From positions 41,514-105,513 of the forward strand of contig CADBJU010000015.1 in assembly GCA_902795045.1 (NCBI GenBank): a DNA stretch of 64,000 nucleotides, read 5' to 3'. Below are positions 24,251 through 31,131 of this stretch, in pieces. The notes under the pieces are model-generated. The model did no database searches, was not told where the DNA came from, and was given only the letters and a program-made list of their open reading frames with translations. How positions within the stretch are numbered: position 1 is the first letter of the stretch; each line of letters begins with the position of its first letter. The position numbers and the translations under genes were made by a program. This DNA is from Oscillospiraceae bacterium. GTDB lineage: Bacteria > Bacillota > Clostridia > Oscillospirales > Oscillospiraceae.

Positions 24251-24255
24251 ATTTT

Positions 24256-26145
24256 TTATATTTTCTCCAGATCGGCCAGAAACAGCGCGGCTTCGCCGTC
24301 GGAGGGGATCAAGAAACCTGTGCGCGGGGAGACGCTGAACGCCTGCACGGCCGGGCCGTCCATCAGGCAGGAGCGCTTGAACTGCTGGGAGAAGAGGCGC
24401 TTGCACCAGCTGGTGAGCCAGCGCTTGAGCTCCTCGTCCGTAAACTCGTCCCCGTAGGCGGCCTTGGCAAGGCGGAAGACCTTGGACGGGGCAAAGCCGT
24501 TGATGAGGATATGGTGGGTGAAGAAGTCCTGGAGGGAGTAGGAACCGACAGCGTCCTCGCTCTTCTGCTCGATCATGTCGTCATGGATGGGCAGCAGCTC
24601 CGGCGTCACGGGGCAGTCGAGCACGTCATAGAGCGCGGCCTTGAGGACCTTATCCTCCGTGGTCGCGGCGATATGACTGACATTCGCGCGCACCTGGGTC
24701 TTGGTCAAGCCCATGTTCACGTCGTACATGCTGGTGTGGTCGCCGTTGTAGGTGCACCAGCCGTCGATGAACTCGCTCAAGTCCTCGGTGCCGACGTCGA
24801 GACCGTTGCACTTGTTGGCAATGTCCATCAGGACCTGGGTGCGTTCGCGCGCCTGGGCGTTTTCAAAGGCCAGGGAATAGTCGTCGTGGGCATGGCCGAT
24901 GTCGTCAAAGTGCTGGAGAACGGACTTGGTGATGTCGATGACGCGCACATCGCAGCCCCACTGCTCGGCCACGATCACGGCGTTTGACTTGGTGCGGCTG
25001 GAGGTGCCGAAGCAGGGCATGGTGCAGGCGATGACGTTGGTGCTGGGATAGCCCATGCGCTTGACCGCCATGGCGGAGACCATGACCGCGAGGGTCGAGT
25101 CCACGCCGCCGGAGATGCCCACGACGCAGTGGTCGAGATTTGCGTATTTCATGCGCTTTACAAGAGCGGAGACCTGGATATCCAGCACGCGCTCGCAGTA
25201 GGCGGGCAGATCGGCGGGATTTTCCGGCAGATGGGGGTGCTTGTTGAAGTGCCGGGTGAGGGCGGTGTCGACAGGCGTGCAGTTCCACGCAATGGCAGTG
25301 TAGTCCTCGTCGATCCAGTCAAAGTCCCCACTCTGGCGGCGGAGGTTTTCAAGGTATTCCACGTCGATCTCCGTGACGGCGAAGCTGTCCTCGCCCTCGG
25401 TCTCGGCGAGAATGTCGCCGTTTTCCGCCACCAGGCAGAGGCCGGAATAGGCATTGTCGGTGCTGCTCTCGCCCTTGCCGGGGGCGGCGAGCATCACGGC
25501 GGCGGTGTTGTGGCGGGATTCGTATTTTGCGTTCAGCTCCGCGTCCCGGGTGGAATAGACCGTCTGCGGGAAGTCCGCCATCTTGACGATGAGCGTCGCG
25601 CCCGCGCGGGCATTCTTCGCCTCACGGGACCAGACGCTGTCCGCGTCGGGCCCAAGCTCCACCGCGATGCCGAGAGTCGGCAGGCCCTGGCACCAGATGA
25701 TGGAATCGGCGCTGTAGGGCACGGCATCAAAGCCTGTCTGCTCGCTGTCGATGGCGCTGGGCTGACCGTCATCGCCGACAAACTGCCTGGTTTGTGTCCG
25801 CTGGGGGATGAAGCCCAGAAGCTTGCCGTCAGACACCACGGCGGCGGCGCTGTTGACCGCATGGCCGAGGGAAACTGGCGCGCCGACAAGCACGAGCATA
25901 TCCTTGCCCTTCGTTGCGGCGACGACCTTGGCGAGAGCTTTCTCTGCTCCGTCGAGCAGGACGCGGTGCCGGAAGAGGTCGCGGCACTCCACGCCGGTGA
26001 GCGTCAGGGCCGGGAAGGCCAGCACCTTCACACCCAGCTTATCCGCCTTTTCGATGGTTTCGATGACCCTGTCCGCATTATAGTCGCAGTCGCAGACCTT
26101 AATGACGGGCGCTGCGGCGGCAACCTTGATAAATCCGTTTTTCAC
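24256..26145 (-). CDS. nadE: NAD(+) synthetase with degenerate glutaminase domain
   Basis: Catalyses the final step of NAD biosynthesis, amidation of nicotinate adenine dinucleotide with ATP. The 629 residues comprise an N-terminal nitrilase/glutaminase domain (1-270) and a C-terminal synthetase (about 330-629) with the ATP PP-loop VVGISGGVDSTLAVM. In active glutaminases the triad is Glu (FPEL), Lys (after PP..P, PK) and Cys (GVEICED). Here the aligned residues are Ala46 (FPALTLTG), Gln115 (GFIPQRTQ) and Gly165 (AVELGPDA). The domain is therefore predicted inactive and the enzyme probably uses free ammonia. Start is GTG. Confidence 0.9.
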   Translation of the reverse strand: MKNGFIKVAAAAPVIKVCDCDYNADRVIETIEKADKLGVKVLAFPALTLTGVECRDLFRHRVLLDGAEKALAKVVAATKGKDMLVLVGAPVSLGHAVNSAAAVVSDGKLLGFIPQRTQTRQFVGDDGQPSAIDSEQTGFDAVPYSADSIIWCQGLPTLGIAVELGPDADSVWSREAKNARAGATLIVKMADFPQTVYSTRDAELNAKYESRHNTAAVMLAAPGKGESSTDNAYSGLCLVAENGDILAETEGEDSFAVTEIDVEYLENLRRQSGDFDWIDEDYTAIAWNCTPVDTALTRHFNKHPHLPENPADLPAYCERVLDIQVSALVKRMKYANLDHCVVGISGGVDSTLAVMVSAMAVKRMGYPSTNVIACTMPCFGTSSRTKSNAVIVAEQWGCDVRVIDITKSVLQHFDDIGHAHDDYSLAFENAQARERTQVLMDIANKCNGLDVGTEDLSEFIDGWCTYNGDHTSMYDVNMGLTKTQVRANVSHIAATTEDKVLKAALYDVLDCPVTPELLPIHDDMIEQKSEDAVGSYSLQDFFTHHILINGFAPSKVFRLAKAAYGDEFTDEELKRWLTSWCKRLFSQQFKRSCLMDGPAVQAFSVSPRTGFLIPSDGEAALFLADLEKI

Positions 26146-26178
26146 AGATATTTACCTGTCTTTCGTTTATACTCTAAG

Positions 26179-26423
26179 ACCCTCTCCGCCCCAGTGCTGC
26201 GACACTGGGGCACCTCCCCCGAAGGGGGAGGCAAGGGCTTGGTTCCCCCCTTCGGGGGAGCTGGCACGGCGCGTCTCACGGAAGCACCATGACTGAGGGG
26301 GTTCTGTTGGTCACGGTATAACCCCTCCGGCCTCCGGCCACCTCCCCTTGCAGGGGAGGCAAGGGCTTGGCTCCCCCTTCGGGGGAGCTGGCACGGCGGC
26401 TTGCCGCCGTGACTGAGAGGGCC
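26179..26423. repeat. Two tandem family A repeats
   Basis: First copy: ACCCTCTCCGCCCCAGTG, GGCACCTCCCCCGAAGGGGG, ending near GACTGAGGGGG. Second copy: ACCCCTCCGGCCTCCGGCC through GACTGAGAGGGCC. Each is a string of hairpins (GGCGGCTTGCCGCC and others). Located between nadE and glyS. Confidence 0.7.
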
Positions 26424-26425
26424 TG

Positions 26426-27850
26426 TTAAAACTTCACTCTCTCGGCGATATAGTCCTTGACCTCGGAAATCGGGATGCGGACCTGCTGCATGGTGTCGCG
26501 CTCGCGGATAGTGACGCAGTGGTCGGCGACATCGGTCTCGGTGCCGACAGTGTTGAAATCGAAGGTGATGCAGAACGGGGTGCCGATCTCATCCTCGCGG
26601 CGGTAGCGCTTGCCGATGGAGCCGGTCTCGTCGTAGTCGCACATGAATTCCTTGCTCAGCTCGCGGTAGAGCTCCATGGCGGGGCCGGTGAGCACTTCCT
26701 TCTTAGAAAGCGGCAGGATCGCGCACTTGAAGGGAGCGAGAGCCGGGTGCAGGTGCAGGACGGTGCGCACGTCGGGGTTGCCCTTCTTGTCCTGGCCCAC
26801 GACCTCCTCATCGTAGGCCTCGCACAGGAAGGCGAGGGCCACGCGGTCACAGCCGAGGGAGGGCTCGATGACGTAGGGGATGTAGTGCTCGTTGGCATCC
26901 TGGTCGTAGTAGGTCAAGTCCTTGCCGCTGGCCTCCTGGTGGCGGCCCAGGTCGTAGTCGGTGCGGTCGGCGATGCCCCACAGCTCGCCCCAGTCGGTGA
27001 ACGGGAAGGCATACTCGATATCGGTGGTGGCGCGGGAGTAGAAGGCAAGCTCGGCCTTCTCATGGTCGCGCAGTCTGAGATGCTCCTCCTTGATGCCGAG
27101 GGAGGTCAGCCACTGTTTGCAGTAGTCCTTCCAGTAGGCAAACCACTCGAGGTCGGTGCCGGGCTTGCAGAAGAACTCGCACTCCATCTGCTCGAACTCT
27201 CTGGTTCTGAACGTGAAGTTGCCCGGGGTGATTTCGTTGCGGAAGGCTTTGCCCACCTGGCACACGCCGAAGGGGAGCTTGCGGCGGGTGGTGCGCTGGA
27301 TGTTGGCGAAGTTGACGAAGATGCCCTGTGCGGTTTCGGGGCGCAGGTAGCAGACGGAGGAGGAGTCCTCGGTCACGCCGATGGCGGTCTTGAACATGAG
27401 GTTGAACTTGCGGATGGGGGTGAAGTCGTGCTTGCCGCAGACGGGGCAGAGGATATCGTCATGAGAGGCAATGAACGCGTCCATCTCGTCAAAGCTCATG
27501 GCATCGACGTTGACGTCGTGGTGCACGTCGCCGATGAGCTTGTCGGCTCTGTGTCTGGCCTTGCAGGCCTTGCAGTCGAGCAGGGGGTCGGAGAAGCTGG
27601 AGACGTGGCCGGTGGTGACCCAGGTCTGGGGGTTCATGAGGATGGCGGCGTCGAGGCCGACGTTGTACTCGCTCTCCTGCACGAACTTCTTGAGCCATGC
27701 CTTCTTCACGTTGTTCTTGAACTCCACGCCGAGGGGGCCGTAGTCCCAGGAGTTTGCAAGCCCGCCGTAGATCTCGCTGCCCGCGTACACAAAGCCGCGG
27801 TTCTTGCACAGCGCTACGATCTTGTCCATTGTCTTTTCGTTGTGTTCCAT
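26426..27850 (-). CDS. glyS: Glycyl-tRNA synthetase (single-chain, alpha2 type)
   Basis: Charges tRNA-Gly. The 474-residue class II synthetase of the eukaryote-like/Gram-positive type has motif 1 around [32 protein letters not shown], motif 2 around [25 protein letters not shown] (residues about 195-220), motif 3 around [11 protein letters not shown], and an anticodon-binding domain at the C-terminus ([12 protein letters not shown]). Many Firmicutes control this gene with a glycine T-box; none was recognised here. Instead a 72-bp tandem array lies between a good promoter and the start. Confidence 0.96.
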   Translation of the reverse strand: MEHNEKTMDKIVALCKNRGFVYAGSEIYGGLANSWDYGPLGVEFKNNVKKAWLKKFVQESEYNVGLDAAILMNPQTWVTTGHVSSFSDPLLDCKACKARHRADKLIGDVHHDVNVDAMSFDEMDAFIASHDDILCPVCGKHDFTPIRKFNLMFKTAIGVTEDSSSVCYLRPETAQGIFVNFANIQRTTRRKLPFGVCQVGKAFRNEITPGNFTFRTREFEQMECEFFCKPGTDLEWFAYWKDYCKQWLTSLGIKEEHLRLRDHEKAELAFYSRATTDIEYAFPFTDWGELWGIADRTDYDLGRHQEASGKDLTYYDQDANEHYIPYVIEPSLGCDRVALAFLCEAYDEEVVGQDKKGNPDVRTVLHLHPALAPFKCAILPLSKKEVLTGPAMELYRELSKEFMCDYDETGSIGKRYRREDEIGTPFCITFDFNTVGTETDVADHCVTIRERDTMQQVRIPISEVKDYIAERVKF

Positions 27851-27921
27851 TTTCTTTTACATCCTTTCCCACGGCTGGCCGCCGCGGAGATTTTAATAAC
27901 GCCGGACATTGGGTGCAGATC

Positions 27922-28310
27922 GGTGGTTGGTCGTCCGCCCTGGTACATGGTACAGGTGATGACATCCCGCACACATACTCTGGGTGATAGTCGGAGCGGT
28001 TGGTCGTCCGCCCTGGTACATGGTACAGCTGGTAACATCCCGCACACGTACACGGGCGATATTCCGAGCGGCTGGTCGTCCGCCCTGGTACATGGTACAG
28101 CTGGTAACATCCCGCACACGTACACGGGCGATATTCCGAGCGGCTGGTCGTCCGCCCTGGTATATGGTACAGGCGGTGACATCCCGCACATGTACACGGG
28201 CGGTAGTCGGGCCACCTGGTCGTCCGCCTTTGGACTTCGTACAGGTGGTGACATCCCGCACACGTACACAGGTGATTATCGGGGCGGCTGCTTGTCCGCC
28301 TGCGCTTCTT
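27922..28310. repeat. 72-bp tandem repeat array upstream of glyS
   Basis: The anchor TCGTCCGCC recurs at 27931, 28004, 28076, 28148, 28220 and, degenerate, at 28292: five full units and a partial one, spaced 73, 72, 72, 72 and 72 bp. Units 2 and 3 are identical; the others differ at scattered positions. TCGTCCGCC, GTACAG and CATCCCGCACA are the most constant parts. Because 72 is a multiple of three, several frames stay open on both strands, which gives misleading repetitive ORFs. On the minus strand (glyS sense) each unit can form CTGTAC-CAT-GTACCAG and CCCGTG...TGCGGG hairpins. Confidence 0.85.
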
Positions 28311-28326
28311 GTTCCGGCAACACTAC

Positions 28327-28355
28327 ATATTAGCAGAAAAGATACCGGTATTCAA
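28327..28355 (-). promoter_or_regulatory. Predicted promoter reading through the array into glyS
   Basis: On the minus strand TTGAAT (28355-28350), 17-bp spacer, TAATAT (28332-28327). Transcription would start near 28320 and give glyS an untranslated leader of about 470 nt made almost wholly of the 72-bp repeats. Confidence 0.55.
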
Positions 28356-28447
28356 CACAAAAAGCCATTTGCGAAAAAGATAACAGGCAAAACAAGGAGC
28401 CCGGCTGATACCGGGCGGCTTCAGACTGTAGACAAAGTCCGTTTCTC

Positions 28448-28731
28448 GTCATTGCGAACCCGCCTGGGGTGTAAGTTCGCGTTAGCCAAATCAAAGATTT
28501 GGACGCTCACTTAAGTGACCGACGTCACGACAAGCAAGGATCGCGTCACGGTCAAGCCTTGAATGTCGCGCGTAAATCGCGCGTCAGAATGTTTCTCGCG
28601 CGTCGCGTTGGTGTGGCAATCCCTCCTCGCTGAATGGCAAACCATTGATACAAGCCACTTCTTAAGCTGGCCGCTGGGAGAACGGATTCCCACGCCAGTG
28701 TGCGCACTGGCTCGGAATGACTCCCTATTTA
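28448..28731. repeat. Rearranged family B repeat with inserted module
   Basis: Starts GTCATTGCGAACCCGCC and ends CGGAATGAC. It contains GTGTGGCAATCC and the inverted CAGTGTGCGCACTGG, plus an inserted module from ACGACAAGCAAGGATCGCG to TCTCGCGCGTCGCGTTG (28528-28610). The same module occurs inverted at about 56535-56622 and, shortened, at about 49325-49370. Confidence 0.65.
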
Positions 28732-28787
28732 TGGTTTGTCGACACATTGAAGGACGCGTTGCAAAACACATTTTTCATACGTTAAGC

Positions 28788-28938
28788 GTAGGGGCCGACG
28801 CCCTCGGCAGCCCGCGCGGCACAGCTTAATTCTATACAGAAATCCCCGGCAAAAAATGCACAACCATTGCGAATTTGCCGGGGATATATGCAGTTGTTGA
28901 GATTTCTCTGTCGGGCCGCCGAGGGCGTCGGCCCCTAC
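28788..28938. repeat. Family D interspersed repeat with internal hairpin
   Basis: Ends GTAGGGGCCGACGCC and GGCGTCGGCCCCTAC. The interior has a CCCCGGCAAA / TTTGCCGGGG hairpin. The region 27851-29003 holds this, the array and the family B copy, and no gene. Confidence 0.7.
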
Positions 28939-29003
28939 AGCGATATGAGAGTTTTTACGATAGACAAGGTTATAACATCATTTTGCAACGCGCCCTTTTC
29001 TCT

Positions 29004-29924
29004 TCATATCCTCGGCCCGAGTCTTGCGAGCACCTCCCGGAAATAGTCCGGCAGGGGGGCTTCAAACTGCATTTCCTCGCCCGTGCGGGGGTGGACGAGG
29101 CGCAGGCGCCTTGCGTGCAGGCACTGGCCCTCCAGGCCCTTGTCCGGGCATTTGGCCCCGTAGAGCCCGTCGCCCAGCAGGGGGTGGCCGATGCTCGCCA
29201 TGTGTACACGGATCTGGTGGGTGCGCCCGGTCTCCAGGCGGCAAAGGACGCGGGCATAGCCGCGGTAGCTCTCCAAAAGCTCCCAGTGGGTGACGGCGCG
29301 CTTGCTGTTTTTCTCGGTCACGGCCATGCGCTTGCGGTCCACGGGGTGCCGGCCGATGGGTTTGTCCACCGTGCCGCTCTGTTCGCGCAGCACCCCGTTG
29401 ACCACCGCCTCATACTCCCGGCAAAGGCTGTGATCGCTCAGCTGGGCGGACAGGCCCTGGTGGGCAAAGTCGTTCTTTGCCACGACAAGCAATCCCGAAG
29501 TGTCCTTGTCAATGCGGTGGACGATGCCGGGCCGCTGCACCCCGCCGATGCCGGAGAGGCTGTCGCCGCAGTGAAAGAGCAGGGCGTTTACCAGCGTGCC
29601 GTCCGGATGTCCCGGCGCGGGGTGGACCACCATGCCGCGCGCCTTGTTGATGACCGCGAGGTCCCCGTCCTCGTACACGATGTCGATAGGGATATTCTGG
29701 GCCTCGACGGGCAGGGCCTCGGTCTCGGGGAAGGCGAAGACGATCTCGTCCCCGGCGCAGGCCCGAGCGTTCTTTTTCACCGCTTTCCCGTTTACTGTCA
29801 CCGCGCCCGCCTCCATGCATTTCTGGATGAGACTGCGGGAAAGGACCGGGAAGGCGCGCGCGAGGAGAGCGTCGATCCTCTCTCCGCTCTCCTCGGCTGT
29901 TATCTGTATCCGTTCTTCGTCCAT
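29004..29924 (-). CDS. 23S rRNA pseudouridine synthase, RluD/RluA family
   Basis: Isomerises uridines in rRNA. The 306-residue protein has an N-terminal S4 RNA-binding domain (ERIDALLARAFPVLSRSLIQKCMEAGAVTVNGKAVKKN) and the RluA catalytic domain with the nucleophilic Asp in VHRIDKDTSGLLVVAKN (about residue 139). Other motifs are RTHQIRVHMASIGHPLLGDGLYG. It lies 8 bp downstream of lspA, equivalent to B. subtilis ylyB. The exact target uridines cannot be told. Confidence 0.92.
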   Translation of the reverse strand: MDEERIQITAEESGERIDALLARAFPVLSRSLIQKCMEAGAVTVNGKAVKKNARACAGDEIVFAFPETEALPVEAQNIPIDIVYEDGDLAVINKARGMVVHPAPGHPDGTLVNALLFHCGDSLSGIGGVQRPGIVHRIDKDTSGLLVVAKNDFAHQGLSAQLSDHSLCREYEAVVNGVLREQSGTVDKPIGRHPVDRKRMAVTEKNSKRAVTHWELLESYRGYARVLCRLETGRTHQIRVHMASIGHPLLGDGLYGAKCPDKGLEGQCLHARRLRLVHPRTGEEMQFEAPLPDYFREVLARLGPRI

Positions 29925-29932
29925 TTCGGTCC

Positions 29933-30955
29933 TTACTTGAACTCTGCCAGGATATCGTCCAGATTGTACTCGTCCTCCGCCGGGGCCGGGGCGGGCTTCG
30001 GCTTTTCGACCGGTGCAGGCGCCGGGGCGGCAGCCTTCGGCTGGGGCGCGGGGGCCGGGCGGGCGGCAGGCTTGGGCGTATCCATGAGGCGGCCGGCGTA
30101 GGACCGGGCCTCGCTCTTCTCGGCCCTGGCGTTGGCCTTCTCCCAGGCGTCGAAGGGGTCGGGGCCGTCGGCCTTTGCGTCGGTCTTCTCGGCGCTCTTT
30201 GCCTGGGGCGCGGGGACCTCGACGGGTGCGGCGGGCTGCTCCTGCGCTGCCTTCTGGTTCATGGCGGCGCGCTGCTGGGCCTTGTATTCCTCATATTCCT
30301 GCTCGTACTTCTCCTGGCGGGACTTGCGGGCAGAGCGCACCTTGCTCTTCTTCTCCGGCTCCGGCGCGGGCAGGGCCTCGGTGCCGGTCTCGGCCTTGGC
30401 CTCGAGCGCGGCGGCCTTCTCGGCCTTCTTCTCCTTGCGGGACTTCTTCTCCTTCTTGGGCTTCTCGTCCTCGTCGTCGATCTCGTACAGCACGTCGTTG
30501 AGATCGCTCTCGGGGCGCTCGAAGATCATGGACAGGGCAAAGAGGATGGAAAAGACCGTGATGAACACGTCCGCCACGTTGAAGATGGCGAAGTTGAACA
30601 GCTCCACCTTGAACATGTCCTGCACATAGCCGTAGAGCACGCGGTCGATCATGTTGGCAAGGCCGCCCGCCGCCACGAACACCAGGCACCAGCGGGAGAA
30701 CTTGCCGCGGATGAAGTTGGTGGCCAGAGCAATGATGACCAGCAGCACGAACACGACGGTGGCGATGATGAAATAGATACGCGCGCCCTGGCCGCTCAGG
30801 AAGCTGAAGGCGGCGCCGTCGTTATGGACGTTGACGAGGCTGATGACCCCGGGGATAAAGCGCACCACGTCCGTGCCGAACAGGGTATCGGAGACCCAGA
30901 ATTTCACGGCCTGGTCCAGAATGATGACAAGGATGCCGACGATTGAATACAGCAT
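29933..30955 (-). CDS. lspA: Lipoprotein signal peptidase with long C-terminal tail
   Basis: Cleaves prolipoprotein signal peptides in the membrane. The first 145 residues are a normal LspA with four helices; the catalytic Asp pair is in GGLANMIDRV (Asp104) and FNVADVFITVF (Asp129). AGGAGTTACC precedes ATG 30955, the chosen start. An unusual tail of about 190 residues follows: Lys/Glu-rich (KKEKKSRKEKKAEKAA), then Ala/Pro-rich, ending in EDEYNLDDILAEFK. Normal LspA ends near residue 160. The tail is predicted cytoplasmic and disordered, apart from its acidic-hydrophobic terminus, which resembles a docking motif. Confidence 0.93.
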   Translation of the reverse strand: MLYSIVGILVIILDQAVKFWVSDTLFGTDVVRFIPGVISLVNVHNDGAAFSFLSGQGARIYFIIATVVFVLLVIIALATNFIRGKFSRWCLVFVAAGGLANMIDRVLYGYVQDMFKVELFNFAIFNVADVFITVFSILFALSMIFERPESDLNDVLYEIDDEDEKPKKEKKSRKEKKAEKAAALEAKAETGTEALPAPEPEKKSKVRSARKSRQEKYEQEYEEYKAQQRAAMNQKAAQEQPAAPVEVPAPQAKSAEKTDAKADGPDPFDAWEKANARAEKSEARSYAGRLMDTPKPAARPAPAPQPKAAAPAPAPVEKPKPAPAPAEDEYNLDDILAEFK

Positions 30956-31000
30956 GGTAACTCCTATCTGCCGGGTGATGACCCGACGCGGAAGAATGGG

Positions 31001-31130
31001 CTTGCCTCCCCCTTTGGGGGAGGTGTCCCAGTGCGCACACTGGGACGGAGAGGGCAAACGTCGGACACCCTCTCAGTCACGGCCTCGCGGGAGATCGGCC
31101 GTGCCAGCTCCCCCAGAGGGGGAGCCAAGG
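31001..31130. repeat. Family A interspersed repeat
   Basis: Runs from CTTGCCTCCCCCTTTGGGGG to CCCCAGAGGGGGAGCCAAGG, with CCAGTGCGCACACTGG and CACGGCC/GGCCGTG pairs inside. It separates ileS from lspA, which abut in most relatives. Confidence 0.7.
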
Positions 31131-31131
31131 T

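Noticed and set aside
27851-27930. Glycine T-box ahead of glyS
   Set aside because: No AGGGTGGNACCGCG-type T-box sequence or specifier hairpin was found on the minus strand between the array and the start codon.
27922-28310. CRISPR array
   Set aside because: The whole 72-bp unit is conserved between copies; there are no variable spacers of constant length between short repeats, and no cas genes are present.
27814-28514. Long repetitive ORFs on both strands across the 72-bp array (plus-strand PPWYMVQ repeats, minus-strand VYVCGMLPAVPCTRADDQP repeats)
   Set aside because: The repeat unit is a multiple of three, so frames stay open on both strands by construction. There is no ribosome binding site, and the plus-strand frame would run antisense through glyS.
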